Assembly: GCF_012913485.1 (NCBI RefSeq)
Contig: NZ_CP051774.1
Span: 1,860,001 to 1,924,000 of the forward strand
Reading direction: 5' to 3'
Source: Luteolibacter luteus
Lineage (GTDB): Bacteria; Verrucomicrobiota; Verrucomicrobiia; Verrucomicrobiales; Akkermansiaceae
DNA: 64,000 nucleotides
The notes under the pieces are model-generated. The model ran no database searches and was not told where the DNA came from. It worked only from the letters and a program-made list of their open reading frames with translations. Made by a program: the position numbers and the translations under genes. This document shows, piece after piece, positions 16,678 to 24,410 of the stretch. The number at the start of each line of letters is the position of its first letter. Positions within the stretch are counted from its first letter, which is position 1.

Positions 16678-18894
16678 ATGAAACGTTTTGCATCGATCAT
16701 CGTGGCCATCATTGGCCTGTCATTTTTCACCGCTGAACTGGAAGCACGCGGAGGCGGTGCCCGGGGCGGCGGAGGCGGAGGTTCTCGAGGCGGAGGTGGA
16801 GCGCGCGGCGGAGGCGGTGGTTACGGCGGAGGCGGCATGAGCCGCGGAGGGGGAGGCAGCCGCAGCTACAGCGGTAGCAATCGGGGCTATAGCGGAGGGA
16901 GTTCCGCGCGCCGTAGCCCTGCGACCGGCTCAAAGGTATCGAGACCACAATCGAGACCACAGTCGCGGCCGTCGACCTCATCGCGCCCTTCCACGAAGCC
17001 AGCCACGAGGCCTTCTACCAAACCTGCCACAAGGCCGTCGACGAGGCCATCGACGGGAGGCGGAGCCAATCGTCCGGCAACCCGTCCTGATACCGGGGGC
17101 ACACGTCCCGGAGGCGGCATGAACAACACGCGCCCGGGTGGGGCAAAACCTTCGACACTCCCGGGAATGGTGGGCTATCCCAGCCGTCCCGGAGGTCCGG
17201 GCGGTGCTGGTGGCGCAGGACGCCCCGGCGGACCTGGAGGCCCGGGCGGTCCCGGGGGCATTGGTGGCGCCGGTCGTCCGGGTGGACCGGGCGGTCCTGG
17301 TGGCATCGGTGACGCAGGTCGTCCCGGCGGCCCGGGCGGACCTGGAGGCCCAGGTGGAATTGGCGGCGCAGGTCGTCCCGGTGGACCGGGAGGCCCGGGT
17401 GGAGCTGGTGGCGTCGGCCGTCCCGGGGGGCCAGGTGGTCCCGGAGGGATCGGTGGCGTCGGTCGTCCGGGTGGACCGGGCGGGATTGGCGGTTTCGGCC
17501 GCCCCGGTGGGGTGGGTGGCATCGGTGGCCCCGGTCGTCCAGGAAGCATTGGCCGCCCTGGTGGGATCGGTGGCATCGGTGGGGTCGGTATTGCCGGCGG
17601 CATCGGAGGCCTCGGTGGCTTGGGCGGACTCGGTGGCCCCGGCGGGATCGGCGGCGTCGGTGGAATCGGTGGCGCTGGCAGCGGTTGGGATTCCAACCGC
17701 TGGGGCGGCAACCACGGTGTCTGGGGCAACAACAACACCAACATCCGCATCAACAACAACTTCCGGAATAACAACAACTTCGCTTGGAACCCGAATTGCT
17801 GGGGCGGACATCCATGGTGGGGCGCAGGCCATGGCCATCACTGGCATCACGGCCACTGGGGTCATTGCTGGAACGGCGGCTACGGGCACAACCACTGGTG
17901 GTACGACGATGATGACTTCGGTGAAGGATTCATGTGGGGCATCGCCGCATGGAGCCTCGGCAGCATGATCTTCGACATGGGCTACCAGTCGTATAGCAAC
18001 CCCTACCCTGCCCCTCCGGTGCAGAACAGCACGGTGGTCTATACCCAGCCGATGTCGGTCACCGGTGCAGCCAATCCGCCGGGTGACGAGAAGACCGCCG
18101 CAGCAGCCGACGAAAAGTCTGACGATGCCTTGGAAAAATCCCGGGCAGCCTTCAGAACCGGTGACTACACCACCGCCCTGCAAGCTGCTGACGAAGCGAT
18201 TGCAGCAACACCGGATGACGGAACCCTACACGAGTATCGTGCGCTGATTCTCTTCGCTCTTAACCGCTATGGCGATGCAGCCGGGGTTTTGAATCCAGTC
18301 CTTGCCTCAGGACCCGGCTGGAGCTGGGAAACGATGGTCGGCTTCTACACCAGCACGAGCGTCTATGAAGAACAGCTTCGGAGACTGGAAGCATGGGTCG
18401 ACGCCAGCCCCAACAAGGCGGAGGGTCACTTCCTCTTGGGCTACCACTACCTGGTCTGCGGGCACATGGAGAAGGCCTACGATGAATTCGACAAGACCAC
18501 CAAGCTGCAACCGGCAGACGGGATCGCCAAGCAATTGCGCGACCTGACCAAGAACTCGCTGCCGGATGGCGGTGATCCGGACGGTCAACCCCCACCACGG
18601 CCCGACCCGGTGCCGAAGGAAAAACTGCTCGGCACCTGGACCTCGGACGCATCCGGCGGGAAGATCACCTTCAAGCTCGAAAACGACGACAAGTTCACTT
18701 GGAGCTTCACCGGCAACGGGAAAACTTCGGAGATGAAGGGAAGCTGGGGTCTCAATGACAAGGGCCTTCTCATCATGAATGCGGACAATTCCCAGATGGT
18801 CACCGCGGTCAAGTTGGACGGGGACTCGAAGATGAACTTCCTCATCATCGGCGGACCCGACGGCGATCCCGGCCTGAACTTCACCAAGGGCTGA
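16678..18894 (+). CDS. Exported Gly-rich collagen-like protein with TPR and C-terminal lipocalin-like domain
   Basis: The 738-residue start MKRFASIIVAIIGLSFF is a signal peptide; the frame is open upstream but that part overlaps the previous gene. In order: RGGG repeats (25-80), a Thr/Pro/Arg linker with repeated RPSTKPAT (100-130), a G-x-y repeat region based on RPGGPGGPGG (171-338), an Asn-rich stretch, then a Trp/His/Asn-rich block (375-420; HGHHWHHGHWGHCWNGG). A hydrophobic segment (GFMWGIAAWSLGSMIF), a TPR-like helical region (480-622) and a C-terminal beta domain (GTWTSDASGGKITFKLENDD) follow. Similar modular proteins occur in Planctomycetes and Verrucomicrobia. A surface or matrix role is inferred. 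The His-rich block could bind metal. Confidence 0.75.
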   Translation: MKRFASIIVAIIGLSFFTAELEARGGGARGGGGGGSRGGGGARGGGGGYGGGGMSRGGGGSRSYSGSNRGYSGGSSARRSPATGSKVSRPQSRPQSRPSTSSRPSTKPATRPSTKPATRPSTRPSTGGGANRPATRPDTGGTRPGGGMNNTRPGGAKPSTLPGMVGYPSRPGGPGGAGGAGRPGGPGGPGGPGGIGGAGRPGGPGGPGGIGDAGRPGGPGGPGGPGGIGGAGRPGGPGGPGGAGGVGRPGGPGGPGGIGGVGRPGGPGGIGGFGRPGGVGGIGGPGRPGSIGRPGGIGGIGGVGIAGGIGGLGGLGGLGGPGGIGGVGGIGGAGSGWDSNRWGGNHGVWGNNNTNIRINNNFRNNNNFAWNPNCWGGHPWWGAGHGHHWHHGHWGHCWNGGYGHNHWWYDDDDFGEGFMWGIAAWSLGSMIFDMGYQSYSNPYPAPPVQNSTVVYTQPMSVTGAANPPGDEKTAAAADEKSDDALEKSRAAFRTGDYTTALQAADEAIAATPDDGTLHEYRALILFALNRYGDAAGVLNPVLASGPGWSWETMVGFYTSTSVYEEQLRRLEAWVDASPNKAEGHFLLGYHYLVCGHMEKAYDEFDKTTKLQPADGIAKQLRDLTKNSLPDGGDPDGQPPPRPDPVPKEKLLGTWTSDASGGKITFKLENDDKFTWSFTGNGKTSEMKGSWGLNDKGLLIMNADNSQMVTAVKLDGDSKMNFLIIGGPDGDPGLNFTKG
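17188..17690 (+). repeat. Collagen-like Gly-rich coding repeats
   Basis: Degenerate 12-45 bp units encode RPGGPGGPGG(I/A/V)GG(A/V)G about a dozen times with varied lengths and codons. Pro follows Gly instead of occupying regular X-Y positions throughout, so a true triple helix is uncertain. The unit number is expected to vary between strains. Confidence 0.85.
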
Positions 18895-18906
18895 TCCGAT
18901 CTATCC

Positions 18907-18938
18907 AAGCCGGGGTGGTATTTCCGCCGCCCCGGCTT
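18907..18938 (+). terminator. Rho-independent-type terminator after Gly-rich gene
   Basis: AAGCCGGGG pairs perfectly with CCCCGGCTT (9-bp stem, 14-nt loop), starting 12 nt after the stop codon and followed by a pyrimidine-rich CTTCCCGCTTTT. It separates the Gly-rich protein gene from the FixJ-type regulator. Confidence 0.7.
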
Positions 18939-18988
18939 CTTCCCGCTTTTCGACCCACCCCCTCGAACTCTCCAAGCACCATGAACAG

Positions 18989-19627
18989 ATGATCTCCGAG
19001 ACGATTCACCTCCTCGACGACGAAGCCGGGATGCGGAAAGCATTGTCCCGGCTCTTGCATGCTGAAGGCTATGATGTGCGCGCGTTTGCATCGCCCCAGG
19101 AATTCCTGTCCACTTGCAATGCCTCGGAAATCGGCTGCCTGCTCTTGGATGTCGCGATGCCCGGGCTCGATGGCATCGAACTGCAGCGGCGCCTAGTTCG
19201 GGCAGGAGCAAGGTTCCCGATCATTTTCCTGACAGGTCATGGGGACATCCCGATGACCGTACGAGCCGTCCAGGCTGGTGCCGTGGATTTCCTCACCAAG
19301 CCCGTGGACGAGACCCATTTGTTGCGTGCCGTAAAACGCGCGCTGGAAATTGCGGCAGAACAGAAGGAGGAACGCGATGAGACAGCGCGGGCGGCGGCTC
19401 GCTTCAGCCGGCTAACGCCCCGCGAACGCGAGGTGATGGAGTGCGTGGTGGCCGGCAAACCGAACAAGCTCATCGCGGTCGATCTCGGCACCTGTGAACA
19501 AACGGTGAAGGTACATCGTGGCCGCGTGATGGAGAAGATGGGTGCCGAATCTCTGGCCGATCTGATCCGCTTCGCCGATCGGCTGAACATCGGAAAGAAG
19601 GCCGCATCCAGTGCCTCTGTGAACTGA
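18989..19627 (+). CDS. FixJ-type response regulator (REC + LuxR HTH)
   Basis: 212 residues. The receiver is at 1-125 with an acidic pocket (LLDDE), phospho-accepting Asp in CLLLDVAMPG (about 54), the Thr in IIFLTGHGD and the Lys in FLTKPVD. A LuxR-type HTH occupies 135-200 (SRLTPREREVMECVVAG, then recognition helix CEQTVKVHRGRVMEKM). The HTH is nearly identical to that of the regulator at 63019-63675, so both should bind the same DNA. It is probably the output partner of the kinase at 14029, as FixJ is for FixL. The gene just downstream carries the shared palindrome. Confidence 0.92.
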   Translation: MISETIHLLDDEAGMRKALSRLLHAEGYDVRAFASPQEFLSTCNASEIGCLLLDVAMPGLDGIELQRRLVRAGARFPIIFLTGHGDIPMTVRAVQAGAVDFLTKPVDETHLLRAVKRALEIAAEQKEERDETARAAARFSRLTPREREVMECVVAGKPNKLIAVDLGTCEQTVKVHRGRVMEKMGAESLADLIRFADRLNIGKKAASSASVN

Positions 19628-19652
19628 ACGTGGCACTATTCTGGAACGCCGG

Positions 19653-19668
19653 TTGAACCAAGGTGCAA
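19653..19668. promoter_or_regulatory. Shared palindromic operator, copy 1 (TTGAACCAAGGTGCAA)
   Basis: Arms TTGAACC and GGTGCAA flank AA, followed by TGGCGG. It ends 27 nt before the CheY-like regulator start. It has one arm mismatch. A dimeric LuxR/FixJ-type activator is a plausible binder. Confidence 0.6.
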
Positions 19669-19695
19669 TGGCGGAAGGCCATCTAACACGCTTTT

Positions 19696-20091
19696 ATGGT
19701 AAGCGTGAAGCGCCTTCCCGTGATTGCCGTCCTCGATGACGAGCCGCAGCTGCACAAGGCGCTGCGCCGTCTGCTGGTTGGGCACGGATTTGCAGTGGTC
19801 AACTTTGAACATGGCAGGGATGCCTTGGCAGCCCTCGAGGCGCAGCCGATGGACTGCCTCCTTCTCGACCTGCACATGCCCGAGTTCACCGGCTTCGACG
19901 TCTTGGAGGGGATCACGGCTCGCCGAATTACGACACCAGTGATCGTACTGACCGGGCACGGGGAGCCCAATACGGCACAGCGCGTGATCGCCATGGGTGC
20001 CGTCGCCTACCTGACCAAGCCGGTCGATGAAGCCGCCCTCCTGTCGGCGATTTCCGAGGCGACCGGCACAGCCTCCTGGAACGCCTTCTAA
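19696..20091 (+). CDS. Stand-alone CheY-like response regulator, 131 aa
   Basis: This is a receiver domain only. The acidic pair is in VLDDEPQLHKAL, phospho-accepting Asp in CLLLDLHMPEF (about 58), Thr in VIVLTGHGE and Lys in YLTKPVDE. There is no output domain after residue 125. It resembles the receiver half of the FixJ-type regulators and may be a phosphate sink or protein-interaction regulator. No Shine-Dalgarno is evident; the shared palindrome ends 27 nt upstream. The SpoIIAA-like gene follows. Confidence 0.9.
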   Translation: MVSVKRLPVIAVLDDEPQLHKALRRLLVGHGFAVVNFEHGRDALAALEAQPMDCLLLDLHMPEFTGFDVLEGITARRITTPVIVLTGHGEPNTAQRVIAMGAVAYLTKPVDEAALLSAISEATGTASWNAF

Positions 20092-20129
20092 CGAGAAATC
20101 ACCCTCTCAAAAGGGGGAGGGGCTCATGA

Positions 20130-20145
20130 TTGAACCAAGGTTCAA
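20130..20145. promoter_or_regulatory. Shared palindromic operator, copy 2 (TTGAACCAAGGTTCAA)
   Basis: Perfect 7-bp arms flank AA, followed by TGGCGG. It ends 37 nt before the preferred SpoIIAA-like start at 20183. An in-frame ATG at 20126 with a strong GGGGGAGGGG would place the site inside the gene; spacing at the other copies argues against that start. Confidence 0.65.
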
Positions 20146-20182
20146 TGGCGGCTCATGGCAGCATCTGACAGCATTTCAGACG

Positions 20183-20542
20183 ATGAGCGCAACCCTTCTC
20201 GACGCTGCTGACGGCATCGTCACCATCACGATAAACGGCAGACTCTCGCCGGAGGACCTCGCTGCCGCGCATGCCTCGGCCGGTGCTTACCTCCGCGAGT
20301 GGGCCGGCGGATCCCTACTGATCCACGGAGAGCACTTTCAAGGATGGACCCGTGAAGGCGACTGGGCGGATCTGGCCTTCCAAACCGCCAACGACGACTT
20401 GATTCGCAAGATGGCAATCGTCGGAGACACCCGATGGCAGGACTTGGTGGTGATCTTCACCGCAAAGCGGATGCGGCCCTTCCCGATCGAATATTTCCCC
20501 ATCGGCCAAACCGACGAGGCCCTCGCCTGGCTGAAGTCCTAA
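20183..20542 (+). CDS. SpoIIAA-like (STAS_2) protein, 119 aa
   Basis: The family pattern is complete: DGIVTITINGRLSPEDL at the start, a mid-segment HGEHFQGWTREGDWADLAF, then IRKMAIVGDTRWQD and a terminal QTDEALAWL helix. Members adopt a STAS-like fold and occur in many stress clusters with no known reaction. The start MSATLL at 20183 aligns with the family; the longer ATG at 20126 has a better ribosome-binding site but adds residues encoded by the palindrome. A paralogue is at 50745-51107. The SYLF lipoprotein follows by 32 nt. Confidence 0.82.
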   Translation: MSATLLDAADGIVTITINGRLSPEDLAAAHASAGAYLREWAGGSLLIHGEHFQGWTREGDWADLAFQTANDDLIRKMAIVGDTRWQDLVVIFTAKRMRPFPIEYFPIGQTDEALAWLKS

Positions 20543-20574
20543 ACTCTCCTCCATTGATCAGAAGAGAACACACC

Positions 20575-21153
20575 ATGACCCGAATCCTCCATCACTTGAA
20601 GCGTGCCGCCGGCGTCCTTGTCGGTTGCCTTTTGTTGAACCAATGTGCCACTGGCCCGACGAGTTCGGGTGCCAGTGCCTCACAGATCTCCGCCGATTCC
20701 CATTCGGCCCTCAGGGATCTCTATCGCACCAATCCCAAAGCTCGCCAACTCGGCAATCACGCCAAAGGCATCTTGATTTTCCCTAGCATTGCCAAGGGAG
20801 GTTTCGTCGTCGGTGGCATGGGTGGAAACGGCGCACTGATTCGGCCCGACGGCAGCATCCACGACTACTACCAGACCGGCGGACTTTCCTACGGCCTTCA
20901 GGCGGGCGTGCAGAAATACGGTTACGCATTGTTCCTGATGGACCGCGAGGCCTTCGCAAACATCAACCGGGCTGAGGGCTGGGAAGTCGGCAGCAGTCCG
21001 AGTCTCGTCGTAGTCGACAAGGGCGTGGCCGGATCGCTTTCCACGACCACCATCGACAAGGGAACCTACGCGTTCTTCTTCAACCAGAGCGGCCTCATGG
21101 GAGGACTTGGCCTCCAAGGAACCAAGATCACTCGAATTCACCCGGGCCGCTGA
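20575..21153 (+). CDS. SYLF/Ysc84-domain lipoprotein
   Basis: Signal peptide and lipobox LLLNQCATG (lipidated Cys about 22), then the SYLF (Ysc84) domain over most of the remaining 170 residues. Visible signs are HAKGILIFPSIAKGGFVVGG, the GLQAGVQKYGYALFLM strand and a C-terminal FNQSGLMGGLGLQGTKITRI, which is the typical end. SYLF domains bind membrane lipids; bacterial members sit on the periplasmic side of the envelope. Start at 20575 (MTRILHH) because the longer frame overlaps the SpoIIAA-like gene. Envelope-stress role inferred from neighbours. Confidence 0.88.
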   Translation: MTRILHHLKRAAGVLVGCLLLNQCATGPTSSGASASQISADSHSALRDLYRTNPKARQLGNHAKGILIFPSIAKGGFVVGGMGGNGALIRPDGSIHDYYQTGGLSYGLQAGVQKYGYALFLMDREAFANINRAEGWEVGSSPSLVVVDKGVAGSLSTTTIDKGTYAFFFNQSGLMGGLGLQGTKITRIHPGR

Positions 21154-21172
21154 CCCCCTTCTGAGGCAGCCG

Positions 21173-21188
21173 TTGCACCAAGGTGCAA
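21173..21188. promoter_or_regulatory. Shared palindromic operator, copy 3 (TTGCACCAAGGTGCAA)
   Basis: Perfect 7-bp arms flank AA, followed by TGGCTG. It lies between the SYLF gene and the DUF3313-like gene, ending 41 nt before the latter's start at 21230. Confidence 0.65.
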
Positions 21189-21229
21189 TGGCTGCCCTAG
21201 CCCCGATCTGCCAGCATCCTGCAACAATC

Positions 21230-21940
21230 ATGAATCCCATCCTTCTGCGACGCGTCGCCGCGATCTCGCTTTCCGCCACCGCTCTTTTCGTTACCTCTTG
21301 TGCTTCCTCCTCGCAAAATGGACGAGGCGCTTTCCTGGAAAAAAGCTGGGCCTCGACGGAGTTCAAGCAGACCGACGTCCAGAAGAAATACAGCTCGGTT
21401 CATATCGCGCCGGTCGATACATCGAACTTGGCAAAACAGGACTGGTGGCAGAGCCAGAACGCCCGGGTGCAATCGGGAGTCCTCAAGCGGGACGCACGAA
21501 AACTCGCACAACAGCTGGAAACCTCCCTCGCCCGCGAAATCCGCGCCTATCCGGGAAACCGGCTTTCCGTTGTCTCCCGTCCAGGCCCGAACACCTTGAC
21601 GATCCGGATGGCAATCACCGAGCTCACACCTTCGAAGGCCTACTGGAACATGGGCGCTACCGCTGCAGGTTTCGTGGTACCGGGAGCCGGACTTCTAAGC
21701 ATGGCTGGCAGCGGCAGCATCGCCGTCTCAGGCACCCTGCAGGACAGCAAGGGCAAAGTAGCCTCTTTCTCAGACCGCCGCAGTGATCCCGTCTCGCCGG
21801 TGAATCTCCGCAGCTACGAGTGGTACGGCGGCGCCGAGGCGAACATCGAAATCTGGGCCAAGCAAGGCGCGCAATTCCTCAACACGCCTCCAGGATCAAC
21901 AGTCAAGCGGACCTCCGGCGTCACCTTGAATCCATTCTAA
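21230..21940 (+). CDS. DUF3313-like lipoprotein, 236 aa
   Basis: Signal peptide with lipobox ALFVTSCASSS (Cys about 24). The mature protein has KKYSSVHIAPVDTSNL, a Trp pair in QDWWQSQNARV, LARREI-type helix EIRAYPGN, and LTIRMAITELTPSKA, followed by a Gly/Ala-rich stretch (GATAAGFVVPGAGLLSMAGSGS). This pattern fits DUF3313-type outer-membrane lipoproteins, though I am not certain of the family. The start at 21230 is used because the longer frame covers the palindrome. Periplasmic; role unknown. Confidence 0.65.
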   Translation: MNPILLRRVAAISLSATALFVTSCASSSQNGRGAFLEKSWASTEFKQTDVQKKYSSVHIAPVDTSNLAKQDWWQSQNARVQSGVLKRDARKLAQQLETSLAREIRAYPGNRLSVVSRPGPNTLTIRMAITELTPSKAYWNMGATAAGFVVPGAGLLSMAGSGSIAVSGTLQDSKGKVASFSDRRSDPVSPVNLRSYEWYGGAEANIEIWAKQGAQFLNTPPGSTVKRTSGVTLNPF

Positions 21941-21994
21941 CCACGAGGCGGTCCAGCGATCGCGCGTCCACAATCCGAGCTTGAGGCAACTTCT

Positions 21995-22984
21995 ATGACA
22001 CGAACCCTTCTGATCCTAAGCCTGGCAGCCGGAATCGCGGCTGCACAGGAATCCGCTACAACCGACATCGAAGCGCGCCGGCAATCAGTCGCCACGCTCA
22101 AACAGCATCTCGCCATGCGCGAACAACGCCTGGCTGAAGTCAGCGCCGAGATTCGCCAGCGCGGCGAAGCGACCGACAAGAAGATCGGTGACTTGGTCAA
22201 CATGCTCTCCGGTCTCAAGGACTCCCAGTCCTCCAAGCGCCGGGTGACTGAGACCAAAGCCGAGGCGATTGCCGGACTTAAGAAGATGCTCGAAGTCTAC
22301 AAGCGCGAGCGGAACGCCATCATCACGCAATTGCGCAGCGATCAGTCCGTGCCCGAGGAAGAATTGAAGGGTGACATGGCCACGATCGATGCGCTCACCG
22401 AGAAGCGTGTGGCCCAGATCCTTGAGCTTGTGAAGTCCATGCCTGGCGGCGAAGACGTGGCGAAGTACGAGCAGGATAGCAGCTACGAAGCCAACGGGGT
22501 TTACTACGAAAACAGCCGCGTCAGCGAAGAGTGGCGGCAGAACCGCCGCGACCGCGTCCAGACGGAAAAGCAGCGGAAAGAGGTCCAAGACGCTCTCAAG
22601 AAAGCAATCGCGGACCTCGAAGCCCGGGGCAACACGCTGAAGTCGCAGCTCGCCAGCGGGAAACTCAGCGAGACCGAAAAGGCCATCTTCGAGCAGGAGC
22701 TGGATCATGTGACCAAGCTCTCCGATGTCCGGAAGTCACAGCTCGCCGATGTCACAGCGCCTTCCAACGCGGCTGAAATGGGCGCCTCCAAAGACGAGGC
22801 GGACGACCTCAAGCAGATGCTGCGCGACGCACGCCGTGATATTGCAGACGACTTCGCACGCACCGTGCGCCTCTATCACTCGGTGGTGGCAGAACGCCAG
22901 AAGATCCATGAAGTGAAGGATAATCTCGCGGCACGCGAGAAGTGGCTCGCGGAGAACGATCCTGCGGCAAAGAAGAGCGAATAA
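21995..22984 (+). CDS. Exported coiled-coil protein, 329 aa
   Basis: Signal peptide MTRTLLILSLAAGIAAAQ, cleaved near AAAQE. The remainder is almost wholly helical, Glu/Lys/Arg/Ala-rich coiled coil (for example LKQHLAMREQRLAEVSAEI and VAERQKIHEVKDNL). A less helical middle (YEQDSSYEANGVYYENSRVSE) interrupts it around residues 160-180. No enzyme motif is seen. It resembles periplasmic scaffold or envelope-spacer proteins found in Verrucomicrobia. It is 54 nt after the DUF3313-like gene and 41 nt before the next gene, so probably in one transcript. Confidence 0.7.
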   Translation: MTRTLLILSLAAGIAAAQESATTDIEARRQSVATLKQHLAMREQRLAEVSAEIRQRGEATDKKIGDLVNMLSGLKDSQSSKRRVTETKAEAIAGLKKMLEVYKRERNAIITQLRSDQSVPEEELKGDMATIDALTEKRVAQILELVKSMPGGEDVAKYEQDSSYEANGVYYENSRVSEEWRQNRRDRVQTEKQRKEVQDALKKAIADLEARGNTLKSQLASGKLSETEKAIFEQELDHVTKLSDVRKSQLADVTAPSNAAEMGASKDEADDLKQMLRDARRDIADDFARTVRLYHSVVAERQKIHEVKDNLAAREKWLAENDPAAKKSE

Positions 22985-23025
22985 CCCGGCATCTCCGGCC
23001 GGAAAGATTCAAATCCAGCAACCTC

Positions 23026-23412
23026 ATGAGTATTTCCCAACGCCTGTCGAATCACTTCAGTGCCTGCCGCCTCATCAGCTTGGCGAAGCTCAAGGCCGCA
23101 TCGGAGATCCTGAACAAGGACAGCAACGGACCCTACTTGATCATGCAGCACGGCTATGAGCCCGGTGACGCATCCATGCGGGCCGGAGACTACCTGCTCG
23201 GCAGATCCGGAGCATGGCTAGGCACCCACTGGTTCATTCGTATGCCAGTGCAAGATCGAAGAAAGGAGTTTCTCTTCGGCACCGTCGCCGAAGTGATGGA
23301 ACTCATGGAAACGCTTACCAGCAAAGTCAGCGTTATCAGCACCAAGCCTGACAACGTCCGGGAAGATGGCCCGGTGGACGAGGAATTACAGAAGGCAATC
23401 GAAGGAAAATAA
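23026..23412 (+). CDS. Hypothetical protein, 128 aa
   Basis: No family recognised. It has no signal peptide. The sequence starts MSISQRLSNHFSACRLISL and contains YLIMQHGYEPGDASMRAGDY, then LGTHWFIRMPVQDRRKEFLFGTVAEVMELMETL. The last part resembles a small alpha/beta domain. It sits 15 nt before the polyphosphate kinase start and may be co-translated with it. The start at 23026 is chosen; the longer frame overlaps the coiled-coil gene. Confidence 0.55.
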   Translation: MSISQRLSNHFSACRLISLAKLKAASEILNKDSNGPYLIMQHGYEPGDASMRAGDYLLGRSGAWLGTHWFIRMPVQDRRKEFLFGTVAEVMELMETLTSKVSVISTKPDNVREDGPVDEELQKAIEGK

Positions 23413-23427
23413 ACCGTTCCTAAAGCC

Positions 23428-24360
23428 ATGAAATACAATCTGGACCCCGACAGGAAAATCAAGATCGAGGTCAGCGAAGGCGACCGGGTCGACTTCAAGC
23501 TTCGCGACATTCTTGTCATCCCCGATCACCAGATATCCCTTAAGAAGGATTTCGATCCCGATTTCACCGGTGGCTATGAAGACAAGGCTGGAGCCTTGCA
23601 GCGCGTGGCCGCTAACGTGCAGCGCTTGGCGGAGCTCCAGGAGAAGCTCTATGCACAGGACGTCTATGGCATTCTGATTATCTTCCAGGCGATCGATGCC
23701 GCCGGAAAAGACGGGGCCATCCGCCATGTGATGTCAGGGATCAATCCCCAAGGGTGCCATGTCACCAGCTTTAAGGCCCCCTCTTCCGAAGATCTCGACC
23801 ACGACTATCTGTGGCGCGCGACAAAGGTCCTGCCCGCACGAGGAATGATCGGGATCTTTAACCGCTCCTACTATGAAGAGGTGCTGGCGGTGAAGGTGCA
23901 TCCGGAATTTCTGGCCAAGCAGAACTTGCCCGGGAAGCCCGGCGGCAAAGCCTTCTGGGCACGCCGCTACAAGGAGATCAACCGCTTCGAAAAGTATCTC
24001 ACCAGCAACGGGATCATTCCCATCAAGTTCTTCCTGAATCTGTCCCGAAAGGAACAGAAGAAGCGCTTCATCGCCCGGATCGATGAACCAAAGAAAAACT
24101 GGAAGTTTTCGGTCGCCGATTTCAAGGAGCGAGCCTTGTGGGACGACTACCAGCAAGCCTTCGAAGACATGCTGAACCACACGAGCACGGAACATGCGCC
24201 GTGGTTCGTCATTCCCTCCGACAACAAGTGGTTCGCACGATTGGCAATTTCGGAAGCGATCTGCGTCGTGCTGGAACAATTGAAGCTGAAGTTCCCCGAG
24301 GTTTCCGAGGAACGGCGCGCTGAACTCCTCAAGATCCGCGAAGAGCTTGAGAAGGACTAG
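23428..24360 (+). CDS. ppk2: Polyphosphate kinase 2 family protein
   Basis: 310 residues, the usual one-domain PPK2 length. The Walker A-like loop is FQAIDAAGKDGAIRHVM (about 90-106), followed by the family signatures GCHVTSFKAPS, HDYLWRATKVLPARG and a Walker B-like IGIFNRSYYEEVL. A lid segment around KRFIARIDEPKKNWKFS completes the core. PPK2 enzymes transfer phosphate between polyphosphate and nucleotides; the one-domain layout does not by itself fix NDP versus NMP preference. The gene closes the stress-protein run and is followed by the RND pump 50 nt later. Confidence 0.93.
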   Translation: MKYNLDPDRKIKIEVSEGDRVDFKLRDILVIPDHQISLKKDFDPDFTGGYEDKAGALQRVAANVQRLAELQEKLYAQDVYGILIIFQAIDAAGKDGAIRHVMSGINPQGCHVTSFKAPSSEDLDHDYLWRATKVLPARGMIGIFNRSYYEEVLAVKVHPEFLAKQNLPGKPGGKAFWARRYKEINRFEKYLTSNGIIPIKFFLNLSRKEQKKRFIARIDEPKKNWKFSVADFKERALWDDYQQAFEDMLNHTSTEHAPWFVIPSDNKWFARLAISEAICVVLEQLKLKFPEVSEERRAELLKIREELEKD

Positions 24361-24410
24361 CCGGGATAACTTTGCATAGACCCTCCGATTCCTTTCAACC
24401 GCTCACACCG

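Noticed and set aside
16978-18183. Opposite-strand frame rich in Thr/Ala
   Set aside because: Shadow of Gly-rich codons in the exported repeat protein.
19653-21188. NtrC or sigma-54 sites for the palindrome
   Set aside because: NtrC half-sites are farther apart than the 2-nt gap here, and no GG-N10-GC pair at sigma-54 spacing was seen beside the copies.
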